64,000 bases of DNA from Terebella lapidaria (GCA_949152475.1 OX424562.1:20088209-20152208); one strand, 5' to 3'; shown: positions 25,727 through 37,500, counted from the first letter of the stretch. Numbers and translations: made by a program. Notes: generated by a model from the letters alone, not told the origin.

Positions 25727-25858
25727 ATGGCTGATTATAAAATAGTAGTGACTACACCTGCAACAACTCCTGCTGTGTTATTGATTGTTCATTATGCAGC
25801 GTGCGCCATTCTCAACATGTGTAGCAGAAAACCTCCTACCACAACAGATCTGGAGTAA
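25727..25858 (+). pseudogene. Module c coding-like segment (U4 copy)
   Basis: The frame reads MADYKIVVTTPATTPAVLLI, then VHYAACAILNMCSRK and a stop created by a GTAAGT-type sequence (GGAGTAAGTG). The same frame is open in the copies at 30960-31163 and 51137-51400, while those at 7.6, 13.9 and 27.4 kb are interrupted. GAGTAAGT would be a good 5' splice site, so this may be an old exon followed by an intron. The protein is unknown; LNMCGRKPLTS is its most constant part. Confidence 0.4.
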
Positions 25859-26479
25859 GTGCCTGCGAAATCGTCGAATCTTAAAACCATAAATTTCATA
25901 TTCTTCTTTCATGTTTGTCTTTATATCTTATCTTTATCTGCATCTACTAGATGCAGATATGACGGGAAAGATCCAGAAACAAATTGACATCAGATTGGGT
26001 CATACTGTTATAGTTTGTAGTTCACACAAAACCAAAAACCAAAAACAAGTCATCATTAAAATTTCTTTCCAAACTGATATCATTGTTTGAATCTGGTGTT
26101 ACTTATTGGAGTAGTTCCACTTCATTCGACTGGGGAGTAAATTGCTTCGAATGTTATTACAATACAAGCATTAGTGTCTAATCTCCGTAGAATTTATCAG
26201 CACCGGATCGCAGTCAATGTGAAGAGCTTCCCTCATGAGTTACCCAACAAATCGTGTAATCGTTGTCCGAATTTACCCTTTCCTCAAAGTGTTTTTTCCA
26301 CACGAAGCAGTTGCCTTGGAAACCATCAGAGGAATACGTGGGTAAATCGATAATGACATATATTCAAGTTGATGCTACTGAGCAATCAGTCCAGTGTCAA
26401 GCAAAATAAAAAAAATTGTATGGAACATCATGAACACGCATATATGGCCATAAGGGGTGAAATCAGGTGTTTCAACAAA

Positions 26480-28740
26480 AAGCAAGTATAATACAAGTAC
26501 CAGCACCTTCTATTGTATCATATGTATCTGATATGAACAGAATAATAATAACACTAAATGACGATACAGAGAATCGTCATTTAGTGTTTTTCCATCCTCA
26601 TTGCACAGGAAATATCACATGAATCTTCCATATATATTTCCATATGTAGAGACAATTAAGCCGTAACACAATACATACTGCAATACCATCCATATATTAT
26701 TCATAAAGTCACAACAAGTACACTACAATCATAATGTTCTACATATCGACCAAAAACCAGTTCAACCACATGTGGTGTGTGTTTGTCATATCCTGTCATT
26801 TTTCGTGGCCATGTAAAACAGATACCAGGAAAAACCCTGGATTACAACTGGCAATGAATACCAACCTTTGATTCAATTGCCCTCGCCTGCATAAAAAAAC
26901 ATTGCCTCTTTGTTCATAGGAGTCACCGTCATAGCAGGCAGCTGAGATAGAGAAAAAGGTTCTGAGAGAAGCGTTACCGAACAATATCCAATCAATATAC
27001 ACACGCACCTGGGTCGTACTAGTTTCAATTTCTGACTGCTTCCCAGCCCGACCTCCATTGTGGAAAACCACTTTTCGCGTTTTGTAAGAAGTACGACACA
27101 ATCACACGTCGTTTCTGATCATTCATTGTGCGAGCGAGCATACAAGCCTTGTCAATGTTGGCAATTTGTCTTTTGTTGCAGCTCCAAAATAGATCGCCAT
27201 GTCAAAGATATAGGTTACTAATATCCGGTACATTTGCAAAATTATCAAGAGAGAAATGACTTGATATTCTAGATACTTGGGGGAGCTCGTGGGATATAAA
27301 TTATTTCATGACAGCCGTATGTGTACTTTTCTCAGCTAAGATTTCAGCAAACTGCAATTGGATCGGCTACCAAAATATTGACATAATATTGATTTCCCCT
27401 ATTGAGTATACAGTCGCCCATGAATTACTAGTGTCGCCAAGATATGGCTGGTTATGAAATGTTAGCGACTCCATCTGCAACAACTCTTGCTGTGGGGTAT
27501 TGGTTTTTCATAATGCTCGTGTAACGTTCTCAACATGTGTTACAATAAAGCCTCTTACCTCAAGAGACATGTATTCAGTGCCCATGAAAACATCGTAACT
27601 TCAAACCGTACATTTACGTCAATATGCTTTTCTACATCTAAATGTATCAATTAACCAACATCTTCTCACTACTCTTAGGTTTTGAATGACGGGAAATATG
27701 CAGAAAACACATCAATATCTACGTCGGCTGATTTATGCCATATTAAGTGTTTCCTGAACAGTTTGATCGCGAATTTAATTATGATGACGGAAATCATTCC
27801 GGTCGCGACTAAAATATTTTGGCTGCAGCAAAAATAGTTATCGCCGTGGAATTAATATTAAAGTGGCGGTGAGAATAACTTCGCAACAGCCAAAATGAAA
27901 ATTCTTGCTGCAGCGAAACTGATTATCACCGTGACGAGAAAGGCCATACTTGTTAGAATGTTTTCCTTACATCACCTGATAGAGAACAAATTGAGCGAGT
28001 GTGCAAAAACAAATTAACACTTACTGCAATTATCGCCGCAATCAAAATATTTTGGACGCAGCAACAACGTTTTCGCTGTGTCGAGAATGTTTTGGTCGCG
28101 GTAGTAATGATTTCTGTTGCGATCAAACTGCTCTATCAACTATTTTCGTTGCAGCGAGAATATTTTTGTCGCAGATTTAATGAATTTGGTCGCTACAATT
28201 GAATTCGCTTTGAGAACTAGTTAGGGAAAAACTTGTTATGGCATAAATCAGAGACTGGAAATATCAATAGAATTCTTGTAGCTGACTGAAGTAGCCCATT
28301 TGGAAGGAACACTGATATTTCTTTCCGGCCGAAAGAATCTGGCTTACCTCAGAATCCCCGCACCCATTCCTGCACTGGGTTGTATTCGAAACGAAAGAAA
28401 ATAACAAACTACAAATCACGATAAACTTTTCATCGAATCGTTTACACTTCAAAATCACTGTGGTGGTTCCACTTAATTAAATTCAAGAGTAAGTTGCTCG
28501 GGATGTTATTACAATACGAAACATTAGTGTCCAATCTATGTAGAATTTATCAGCGTTGAGTCTCATTTACCCTGAGGAACTTGTGTGATGAGTTATCCAA
28601 CAAATTGTCTAAATGAAGTAAGAATTTGTCGTCTCAAGTGGTTTTCAAGTGGAATTCAACAAATAAATCGACTGTGGTATTAGCGTCACGTTGATGTGGA
28701 AAGGAATGGTGCATCAGAAAATATGTATGATCATAAAAAT
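26480..28740 (+). repeat. Array unit U5 (modules j-a-b-c-d)
   Basis: Module a is near 26756, b near 27000-27130, c near 27350-27620 and d near 28480-28700. Fold-back element FB2 (27728-28251) separates c from d. Module e of the next unit follows directly. This unit lacks modules e to h, so it is a short or partly deleted copy. Confidence 0.65.
27728..28251. mobile_element. Fold-back element FB2 with degenerate internal repeats
   Basis: Inverted ends start CTGATTTATGCCATA on both sides and stay similar for about 50 bp to a GCGAATTTAATT/GCGAATTCAATT motif. The interior is a degenerate repeat of a TTTTGGTCGCAGCAAAAATG-like unit of roughly 20-27 bp, in both orientations. The layout is that of FB1 and FB3, but the end sequence differs, so this is a separate family. 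No clear target duplication was found. A 67-codon open frame inside follows the repeat and is not a gene. Confidence 0.65.
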
Positions 28741-30959
28741 TAGTCACTGAATATTGACAATCTTTTTGCTTGCTAAACATACTTTATATTGCTAATTGCA
28801 TTAGTTAATTTTTCACCCCATTACTGTGCCGCTAACGATAACAATTTAGGATAAGTACATTTTGATAATTATCCCTTCAGTGACATGAGAGCATCAGAAC
28901 ATAATCCTGACACAAATAATAGTCCACCTAATCTCGTGATGTATTAGCCAGTGTTAATGGACTCCACAACGAAGAATGTTCTAATCATGGTTTGTACTAT
29001 CTAGGGGTAGTGAACAATAAGACATTGTACGTGTACCACAAGAGAGTAAAGAGCAGCACAACAACAGGAGTTAATGTTACATGATGTAATGTGAATAGAA
29101 CGAATACTTGCATGAAGACAAAAACCTTTACTTGACTGATATAGTAATAGATTCATTGATATTGATGCCAAATGAAACTCAAGTCTCATGTGTACAAGAC
29201 GAGTATGAAAAATCAATATAATCATACAAGTTTTTGAAAGCCGAATGAACACACAAGCCATGCTCCCAACAAATTGTGTCTTCGAATTTATTGATAGCAA
29301 CGAGAATCATCAACATCTTTGTGATCAGAATTTCAAATTGACCAGAATGTATGTCATTCGAACTGACTGAGTCAAATCTAGTGATTTCTTAGCATCTCAG
29401 TGAACATGGTGAAGACATTTATGGTTGAATAAAATACTCTCTTCTCAGACATTGTCGCTGATGAAGCACCATAAATGTTGTAAAGTACAAACATGTACAC
29501 ACAGGGTTCATTGTTCTATGTGACACTATAGTAAGACGGGCGATGCTTTAGCATCGAGTATGGTGTGAGGTTATTAGTTCTACCTGATCACAGGTGTTCA
29601 CATATGTGAATTTTATATTACTTTAGACTATCCGTTGATTATATATAATCATTATAATTAATTTTACTTTTCCCCCGATTGAATGTACAGAAACATGCAA
29701 AGCAGTACAATAAATGTGCAATTTATGTATGCACAATCCGTTTGTATATGTATCTTGTGTACTTTTCTTGTGTACAATTTGTACAATTTCATTGACATAT
29801 TATGAAATAAATCAAGAGATGTGTTCGTAGTATCTATTGCAAAGAGCAACACATTAAATCTCACGCCCAATTTATGTATTGATCAATGTGATGTAGATGT
29901 GTATAACATTTCGGGATATATGACGAATGGAATCATTTTACCGCGGAATAAATTTACCCATACCATTTAAATAAACGAAGGCACTACAACGTAATACAAG
30001 TGTACCTCTTATTGTCCGGACTTCGCCTGTACTACTATATCCGTGGTAAGTTGAACTATTTCCGTTTGCGAGGTCTCTGCAGTGATGGGCAGCGAGCGAC
30101 TTCATGGTGAACATACGTTGTGGCTATTGAGTGATTATTTGTATTCTGTGAGCTATATTTTACAATGTCGTCTCTGTGATACACATATTTTTCATGCGGT
30201 GACGGCACAATACCATACAATCATAGTGCTCAAGATATCGACCAAAAACCAGTGCAACCCCATATGACGTATGCTTGTTTTATCCTGCTATTGTTCCTGG
30301 CCATGTAAAGAAGATACAAAAAATCCTGGATCACAGCTTGCAAGGAAACCCCTACTTTGATTGATTTGGAAACCCCTACTCTGGTCTGCACAAAAGCCAA
30401 TGCTCCCTTTGCAGTCACAATCACACACAGAGGTGTCATGCCGCAGAGATAAAACTGAGAAGGGTTGCGATAGAAGTGTTATCAGACAATACTCACACCA
30501 AGTTGACTACTAGTTTCAAATTACTGCTTTCCAAGTGGGATTGCAATGGTGAAAGGCAATTTGTGGCATCTTGGAAGAGATACATTTATTCATTGCACAC
30601 ACAAAAACAGATTATCAATGTTGGATGTTTTGTTTAATCTCGAAAATAGTTCGCCATCTCAAAGGTGTTTGGTTATTTCATTAATATCCGGTGCATTTCA
30701 TATATAGAAAAACAATATTTTGCAAATTCAACAGGGCAAAATAAATAAATGTGAAAGACACATGTTTGTCTTGGGGGAGCTTGTGGGGATATAAGCTGTC
30801 GCATGACAACCATATGTTGATTCATTCCCAGTGATAGTCATATTTCCTTTTTTGCTGCTAAGATTTCAACAAATCACAATTGATTTTGCCACAAAATGTC
30901 AATATAATGGATTTTTCTCGTTAGGTACAAAGTCTCCCATAAAATATTGTTGATATAGT

Positions 30960-31163
30960 GTTGGTTATGAAAAAGTAGCAACAACTCTCGCAGCTGGATT
31001 GTTGGTTTTTCATAATGCATCGTGCACCGTTCTCAACATATGTGCCAAAAGACTTCTTACCTCAGCAGGCCTGGATTCAGTGCTTATCAAATCGTCGTAT
31101 CTCAAAATTAACTCTCATGTCCATCGATATATCGTACTTGTATTTACATCTACTATTGAATGA
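30960..31163 (+). pseudogene. Module c coding-like segment (U6 copy)
   Basis: An open stretch of 67 codons reads VGYEKVATTLAAGLLVFHNA, then SCTVLNICAKRLLTS, and ends at a TGA homologous to the stop of the copy at 51137-51400. Relative to other copies it lacks 12 bases, which keeps the frame. An indel in multiples of three and a shared stop position are mild evidence of past coding constraint. No domain is recognised. Confidence 0.4.
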
Positions 31164-31485
31164 AATAATTATTCTCTTATCTCGCAAGTTTCCATAGATG
31201 GGAAACAGACAGAAAACAAATCAAAATCCAGTCTTATACTTAATGCAGTATTGGATTTTCACTGATCCAGCCCCCCCCCCCCCTCCCTCCAGTTTCCAAA
31301 AAAAAAATACATGTACCTCTGAGCTTCTGGGACCCTTGCGAGGGCTCAAGACCCCCGGCTGAAATAATCTTGCCCAGCTTGGACCTCGCCCATCAGAATT
31401 CTGCATCAGCACACCAGTATGTGTGTGTTGAACAAAAAAGTTACGATCATGATACAAATCATGATGAAATTTTCATCCAAACTGT

Positions 31486-31609
31486 GGCCCAAGTATCATA
31501 CACTGCGCCTTTCTCTATATTCAATAAGGATTAAAAAGGTGACAGACGGATTAAATGGATTCATTTAGTGGACGAGTAGTATTAAGGCGCAGTGTATGAT
31601 ACTTGGGCC
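31486..31609 (+). mobile_element. 124-bp MITE, copy 1 (8-bp target duplication)
   Basis: The inverted ends are GGCCCAAGTATCATACACTG, about 24 bp on each side. The 8-bp direct repeats CAAACTGT flank it exactly (31478-31485 and 31610-31617). A second copy lies 165 bp downstream in the opposite orientation. Length, short inverted repeats and 8-bp duplications indicate a hAT-like MITE. Confidence 0.9.
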
Positions 31610-31773
31610 CAAACTGTTATCGCGTTGCCATCCCAGAAGTGGGTATTACTCCTCTCAATTCGACTCGAGAGTATGTGGCATGGGGTGTTATTAAAATTCG
31701 AAATATTAGTGTGTAATGTCTCACTACGAATTGCTCCTCTTCTCAAGTAGTTTTCCACATGAATCAGTTGCCC

Positions 31774-31898
31774 GGCCCAAGTACCGTACACTGCTCCTTA
31801 ATACTACTCGTCCACTGAAAACATACCATTTAATCCGTCTCGCACCTTTTTAATCCTTATTGAATATAGAGGATGGCGCAGGATATGATACTTGGGCC
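31774..31898 (-). mobile_element. 125-bp MITE, copy 2 (8-bp target duplication)
   Basis: Same family as 31486-31609, reversed and slightly more diverged. AGTTGCCC flanks both sides (31766-31773 and 31899-31906). Removing the element restores the module-d sequence ATCAGTTGCCCTGG found in other units, for example near 35690-35705. Confidence 0.9.
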
Positions 31899-32091
31899 AG
31901 TTGCCCTGGGAACCATCAGGAGGAAGGTCCAGGTGAATCAGCTCTGATATCAGTGCTAAACACTGATGCGGAAGGAATGGTACCTCAAACATGCACTTCT
32001 GCGGAAGTACCTTTATCTTACCAATGTCACATCGCCCCATAATTCCAGCCGGGGAATGGTGACAGTGTGACAATATATATCAATCGTGGTA

Positions 32092-32165
32092 CACAGAGAC
32101 AACTGTGGAAGATGTAAACACATTATATATATAATGTGTTCATATCTTCCACAGTTGTCTCTGTG
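32092..32165. repeat. 74-bp near-perfect hairpin in module d (U6)
   Basis: The arm CACAGAGACAACTGTGGAAG is exactly reversed 54 bp later and the centre is an AT palindrome. The same hairpin lies at 36014-36084 in unit U7. In units U9 and U10 the equivalent place (about 52150-52200 and 62800-62860) does not hold it. It could be a tiny inverted-repeat transposon carried into the array or a precursor-like RNA hairpin; sequence alone does not decide. Confidence 0.75.
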
Positions 32166-33074
32166 GGTGCAAGCGCGAAGGATGATTACATGTAATAATT
32201 TTGGCGACACATTTGTCGAGGTAACACCATGAAGAAAAGATGGAGAGAATGACTGAATCATATAAATAATGTCTCATAAAAAAATTGTCTCATAATGTCT
32301 CATGATAATTGAATTTACGTTTTACGTTTTACATTCGATTTATGGGAAAAAAATATATATGATAATGAAAACTAGTCATGAGTGTTGCTGATCTTTTTAC
32401 TGGCTAAATATAACTTCTTGTGTTGATTGCACTGGTTAATTTATTCACCCCCATTACTATGCTGTTGACAATAACACATTAGGATAAGTAAATTTTGATA
32501 ATTTTCCCTTCATTGACATGAGAGCATTAGGACATAATCCTGACACAAATACTAGTCCATGTACTCCCGTGATGTATTAGCCAGTGTTAATGGACTCCGC
32601 ACCGAAGATTGTTCTAATTATGGTTTGTACTATCAGGGGGTAGTGACCAATAAGACATTGTAATCGTACCACAAGAAGGTAAAGAGCAGCACAACAACAG
32701 GACTAAATATTACAAGATGCAATGTGACTAGAACCAATACTTGCATGAACACAGAAAAATAAAAACAAATATATACAATAAATTACATAAAACGATTATC
32801 TGCTCGTTTTATGTAAGTTTTCTTGAATATCCCCCTCCCCCTTGATTAAATATGAAAAACATGCAGAACAGACTGAATAAGTAAGTATGCAGTATATGTT
32901 TACACAATCCGTTCTTGTTTATCTTGTGTACCACACTTGTCTACCATTTCTTTCATTGACATTCTATTATCGAATAAATCAGGTGAGGTGTGTCCGTGTT
33001 CATGCAGTAATATTAATATTGCAAAGTATATATATGCAATATATGTTTGAAAATAAGCGCAACATATATGTATA

Positions 33075-33171
33075 GGATAATGCCCTAGGCTGAGTATTTC
33101 TCACGAATAGAGACCGAGGCCGAAGGCCGAGGTTTCTATTCGTGAGGAATACGAAGCCGTAGGCATTATCC
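33075..33171. repeat. 97-bp palindrome with GAA loop
   Basis: The arms run GGATAATGCC ... CTCACGAATAGA ... GAGGCC around a central GAA, and back again with a few mismatches. It would fold into one long hairpin. Its plan (A/T-rich outer arms, GAGGCC-GAA-GGCC core) matches the palindrome at 34528-34630. Confidence 0.8.
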
Positions 33172-33186
33172 GACATAGTGCATGAC

Positions 33187-33221
33187 CCCCCCCCCCCCCC
33201 CACACACACACACACACACAT
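33187..33221. repeat. Poly-C run followed by a CA microsatellite
   Basis: About 16 C residues followed by about nine CA units. Similar long C or G runs occur near 1634, 5014, 31268, 38966, 57780 and 62340. They explain several spurious glycine- or proline-rich open frames. Confidence 0.9.
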
Positions 33222-33239
33222 TTCTAGCACAAGCAACGC

Positions 33240-34130
33240 ACAGTCCTTGCCCAATCAAGTGTATCCGTCAGGAAAGCTTTGGATTTGTTACTCGCTATAG
33301 CCACTGCGGCTACACCACATGACTCAGCTCATAGATTTCTACATTCAACCCCAGCCCGCATTCTGTTGTTATGGCTACAGTATACATGGTTCCAATTCAG
33401 TATATTTCTGGTGGACTCGCACTGTACCTTTGAGCTGTTTTCTCCCCCTAGTAACGCGTTTGTGAGTATTGCTCAAGTGGAATCCTATAAAAACAAACGC
33501 GGCAAAAGGCGCGGTCACTTTGAAACAGTAAGCTACGTGACATGAACTTTTCGTGATGAAAAATGGAACACATGGATACGATGCATGCGGATATAAACGC
33601 GTGTTCTGACGCGCTTGTTTGTTGGATACTGTTGCAAAATCTTATTCCTGGGAATGACTCAAAATTTTGGTGTAACAAGATGCAGTACATGAACAACATG
33701 CCAGATTTGTAAACCGGTGAGTATATCACGTATTTCTTTGAATTCAATACAAAATTAGCATTTCCTCCTTCTGCATTATCTAACGGGTTGTACCCGTGTA
33801 CAAAGAATTGAATCATAATTTTTGCCCGAACAAATATCTTTATTCTGCGTTCTTTCAATCCTTATAAAAAATGGAAAACGATTTGTACACATGTATTTAC
33901 AGAATTCCTCGTAAAATCACTACGGCGATTATAAAGTTTGATCCATGACTTCCATGACTTCAACGTACGACTGGTAGGTAAAAGTTTTTTTGTGTGCTAT
34001 TCGTGCATTTAATTTATATGGCGAAGTGAAAGTTCTGTTAAAATTGTTCCCATATTACATATGCTGAATAGCTATAAACTACATTTGAAGAAGAAAAATC
34101 AAACATTCATGTTTGTATATTTCATTCATG
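33240..34130. other. Unassigned stretch between palindromes
   Basis: Sequence without a counterpart elsewhere in the window. An 88-codon plus-strand frame (33279-33545) and a 136-codon minus-strand frame (33448-33858) overlap each other. Neither shows a recognisable domain or clear splice signals at its ends, so I call no gene. Confidence 0.35.
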
Positions 34131-34140
34131 TTTGCAGGAA

Positions 34141-34318
34141 AATTACGTTATGCGTGATCTCTGGAGGCTTCTCCAGGATTCCGGTACATTTGCGGACGTG
34201 GAATATCGCAGGATTATTATCAAAACCTCCGGATTTCCAAGGATATTGTGGATATATACGATTTCACTGGATTTCTGCAGAAGGCGGATGATTTCATGAA
34301 CCAAATGTCCAAAAATTA
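34141..34318 (+). pseudogene. Exon-like segment after a good 3' splice site, unidentified
   Basis: A pyrimidine-rich TTTCATTCATGTTTGCAG precedes the segment. The first frame reads ENYVMRDLWRLLQDSGTFAD. In a neighbouring frame the later part reads SKDIVDIYDFTGFLQKADD, ending at a TAA at 34316-34318. Both look more protein-like than background, which suggests a decayed terminal exon or an unrecognised splice. No family is recognised and no second copy is seen in the window. Confidence 0.3.
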
Positions 34319-34527
34319 ACAAAACTGTTGTGACCCATGGATTAAACTCGCACACCAGAACGATTAGCTGTTTATGTACATCGAGTAATATAAGTCTGAT
34401 ACATATATTTGCTTGGCAATATAAAATACAATCCCGGTGTGTTTACTGTGTCCACCAGTATTGATTTATTTTCATTCAATACCTGGGACAGGTATTTAAA
34501 TACCTCCCACAGAGGTATTTAGGTAAT

Positions 34528-34630
34528 AGATATACACTGAGCGCGAGGTGAATTAGAATATTATGGACCGAGCGGCGAAGCCGCGAGGGTTCATAATATT
34601 CTAATTCACCGAAGCGCGAAGTGTATATCT
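34528..34630. repeat. 103-bp palindrome with GAA loop
   Basis: The arms AGATATACACT ... GGTGAATTAGAATATTATG ... GAGCGGC face each other across a GAA loop with few mismatches. Same architecture as 33075-33171 although the arm sequences differ. Probably a palindromic MITE; no target duplication could be fixed. Confidence 0.8.
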
Positions 34631-36013
34631 GACTTAGCTACTGGCTCTATTGTTGTTAGTTATATACCTGCTAGCGGGTGTATAAGTTAGTTATCGACCT
34701 CTGGAGAACAATGGGACCAGTAGCTAATTACAAATAGATACCTGCTCGAGACAATAGAATCATGCACTATAAATGTGATAGACACCTGTTTGTCTTGGGG
34801 GAGCTTGTGGGGATATAAATTTTTGCGTGACAACCAAATGTTGATTCGTTCCCAGTTATTCGTAGTTCCTTTTCGCTGCTGAGGTTTCAACAAATCACTA
34901 TTGAATTTGCCACAAAATGTCAAAACAGTTGATTTGTCTCCTTGGGCCTTTCATAACTTATTGTTGAAATATGGCTGGTGATAAGATACTAGCGACCGCA
35001 TCTGCAAAAACTATGGCTGCTGAATTAGTGGTTTTCATGATGGAACATGCGCTGTTCTCCAAAATGTGTGGCAAAAAAGCTTCTATCAGCAGCAGGCTTG
35101 GATTCAGTGCTCGTGAAATCGTCTATCCTAAAATTTACGTCCGTGATATATCGTATTCGTATTTACATTTTCTATTGAATGACTTAACCAATTTCAATCA
35201 CTTACTCTGGCATGTTTCCATAGGTGCGAAATGAGCAGGAACAAATCATCGTCCAATCTCATTCTTCATGCACTAGTGGATTTACATTGATTCATTTCAT
35301 CCAGTTTCCGCCCAAAGATGCATGTACCTCAGAGCTTCTGGTACCCTTGCGAGGGCCCAAGACGGCACGTTCCCCGGCTGAAATAATCTTGCCTAACTGG
35401 GACCTCGCCCATCAGAATTCTGCATCAGCCCAAGCAGGTATATGTCGAACAAAAATAAATATGATCATAAAACAAATCACGATGAATTTGTTATCCCAAC
35501 TATGATCCTGTCGCCATCCCAGAGGTAAGCATTCCTCCTCTTAATTTGACTCGAGAGTATGTGGCATGGGGTGCTGTAAAAATTCATGGCATTCGCGTCT
35601 AATTTCTATAGATTTCTCACGATGAGTTAACCAAATTGTCTAATCTATATCTGAATTGTTCTTCCTCTCAAGTAGTTTTCCACACGAATCAGTTGCCCTT
35701 GGAACCATCAGGAGGAAAGTCCAGATGGATCGGCTCTGATAACGGTGTCACACTGATGCGGAAGGAATGGTACCTCAACATGGACTTCTGTGGGGTACCT
35801 TATCACTGCCACATTGCAGGGATAAGTGATCACTGCCATATCTTACCACTGTCACATTGCCCAGTAATGCCAGTGGAAGAGTTGTTGCCATAACAACAGC
35901 TCTTGTCACCCAGATGATAAGTGTAACCATGACTCCTGGAGAGACCAAAGCGTGTGAATTGCAATGTAGATAACGTTGAGACAGTATATATATATATATA
36001 TATATTGTGGTAG

Positions 36014-36084
36014 ACAGAGACAACTGTGGAAAATATAAACACCATTATATATGATGTGTTGATATCTTCCACAGTTGCTTCTGT
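36014..36084. repeat. Module-d hairpin, second copy (U7)
   Basis: Homologue of 32092-32165 with several substitutions and a slightly weaker stem. It is preceded by a TA microsatellite at about 35986-36005. Conservation of both arms in two units is the point of interest. Confidence 0.7.
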
Positions 36085-36490
36085 GTGTACAGGCGCGAAG
36101 GATGATTACATGTAATAATTATGGTGAAACATTTGTCAAGGTTACACCATGAAGAAAGCATGCGCCATGGAGAGAATGGATAAATCACAGAGAATATCAT
36201 GTCTCGTAATAAACTGAATATTATTATTGATATGTATACTTTTTATATTAAATTTATGGAAAATATGTATGATCATGAAAAACAGTCATTGAGTGTTGGC
36301 AATCTTTTTGCTGGCTAAACATAATTTCTATAGTGTTGATTGCATTGGTTAATTTATTCACCCCATTACTATGCTGTCAGCGATAACAAATTGGGATAAG
36401 TACATTTTGATAATTATCCCTTCAATGACGTGGGGACACAATCCTGACACAAATACTACTACACCTCCCGTGATGTATTAGCCACTGTTA

Positions 36491-36676
36491 ATGGACCCCA
36501 CACCAAATACTGGTTTCATTGATGGTTTGTACCATCTGGGGGTAGCGAACAAGGCATTGTACCTGTCCCACAAGAGGATGAGGAGCAGCACCACAACAGG
36601 ACTAAATGTTGCGAGATGTAATGCGACTAGAACCAAAACTTGCAGAAACATTTCCTTGGCTGAAAGAATTCATTGA
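36491..36676 (+). pseudogene. Module e/f coding-like segment (U8 copy)
   Basis: A 61-codon open frame contains DGLYHLGVANKALYLSHKR, then RSSTTTGLNVARCNATR. It matches the U9 copy at 52569-52767 at the peptide level and keeps the STTTGLNV.RCN core. The U6 and U7 copies carry stops in this frame. The protein is unknown. Confidence 0.35.
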
Positions 36677-37500
36677 TATTGATGCCAAATGAAATTAAGT
36701 CTCATATGTGCAAGACGAGTATGCCAAATAATTATACACATTTTTCAACGGAATAAGTATGAAGACCAAGCTTTTGGCAAACTGTATCTTCAAATGCGTT
36801 TTATACATTGGGCAAGGGAAAGTGCCTATCCTTGTTCAATTCTATGAACTTGGGTGTATTGTAGTGTATTGTGACATACTCACGAGCAGGCGTGAAAACG
36901 CTCCTGCCCAGTGACCATGGGTGGGGCATATTCTGATGATGCGAACGATTTTAGATATTTGTTCAGACAGAGACACGGTGCAGACTCTGAAATCTTAATC
37001 ATGTGCTTTGTGGAATAGCAGCAAAGATAAACAGCTTGTCTCAATTTGCTAGAAATCTACTGCATTCCAGGTTTCAGAGAATGTGTTTATTTGCATGTTA
37101 AAACTTTGTTCTTTACTGAAATCTGATTTTTTATCAAATGATTGCATAACTGTTAGTATATTTTACTTTATTTTATTAACAACATACAATCAATACATAT
37201 GTAAGGTATAAATCATTGGCTATTAACACATGATCTGTAGTTGCTTAACACATGATCTGTAGTATGCAGAAAAAATATTCTTTGTTGTCCATCAAAGACA
37301 CAATTTTTTTTCAGATTAGGAAAACATTGTTTCGTAATAAGAACCTTCATTCAACAAGAATATATAAACATCAGTATTGCATGTCACATCTTCATCACAG
37401 ATCTACATACGGTGTCCGACTCAAGAAATTCTCTATTTCATATGTAAATAGTGTAATGCAGCAGCACAAATAAATTCTATCTATAATTCTATCTATTCAA

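Larger units (their letters stand above)
19780..26400 (+). repeat. Array unit U4 (modules e-f-f2-g-h-j-a-b-c-d)
   Basis: Module e is anchored near 19971, f near 20210, f2 near 20595, g near 21100-21300, h near 21660-21950, a near 24999, b near 25230, c near 25650-25990 and d near 26135-26350. The 2.6-kb element at 22393-24979 interrupts the j-to-a junction, and the inverted-repeat element at 20416-20580 interrupts f-f2. An 87-codon open frame at 21320-21583 has two hydrophobic stretches but no homologue that I can name. Confidence 0.7.
28740..32290 (+). repeat. Array unit U6 (modules e-f-g-h-j-a-b-c-d)
   Basis: The e anchor is at 28938, f near 29150, g near 29400-29600, h near 29680-29940, a near 30240, b near 30480-30620, c near 30860-31163 and d at 31660-31760 continuing at 31905-32260. 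Two copies of a short MITE interrupt the c-d region. This is one of the more complete units and gives the flank consensus for the insertion in U4. Confidence 0.7.
32380..36230 (+). repeat. Array unit U7 (modules e-h-...-c-d)
   Basis: The e anchor is near 32571, an h-like part near 32850-33010, c near 34860-35180, the GC-rich spacer block near 35290-35450 and d near 35530-36200. Between about 33070 and 34750 the array is replaced by other sequence, including two palindromes, a C/CA simple repeat and an exon-like segment. The 87-codon open frame at 34971-35234 (MAGDKILATASAKTMAAELV) is the module-c peptide, with a later switch of frame. Confidence 0.65.

Noticed and set aside
32580-32790. Possible SET/PRDM-like motif in the module e/f peptide (IDIDAK..NSSLMCARR)
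   Set aside because: The resemblance is limited to a few residues and the rest of the SET fold cannot be seen.
33448-33858. A 136-codon minus-strand open frame
   Set aside because: It overlaps an 88-codon plus-strand frame, has no recognised domain and sits in unassigned sequence. Length alone is not enough in AT-rich DNA of this size.
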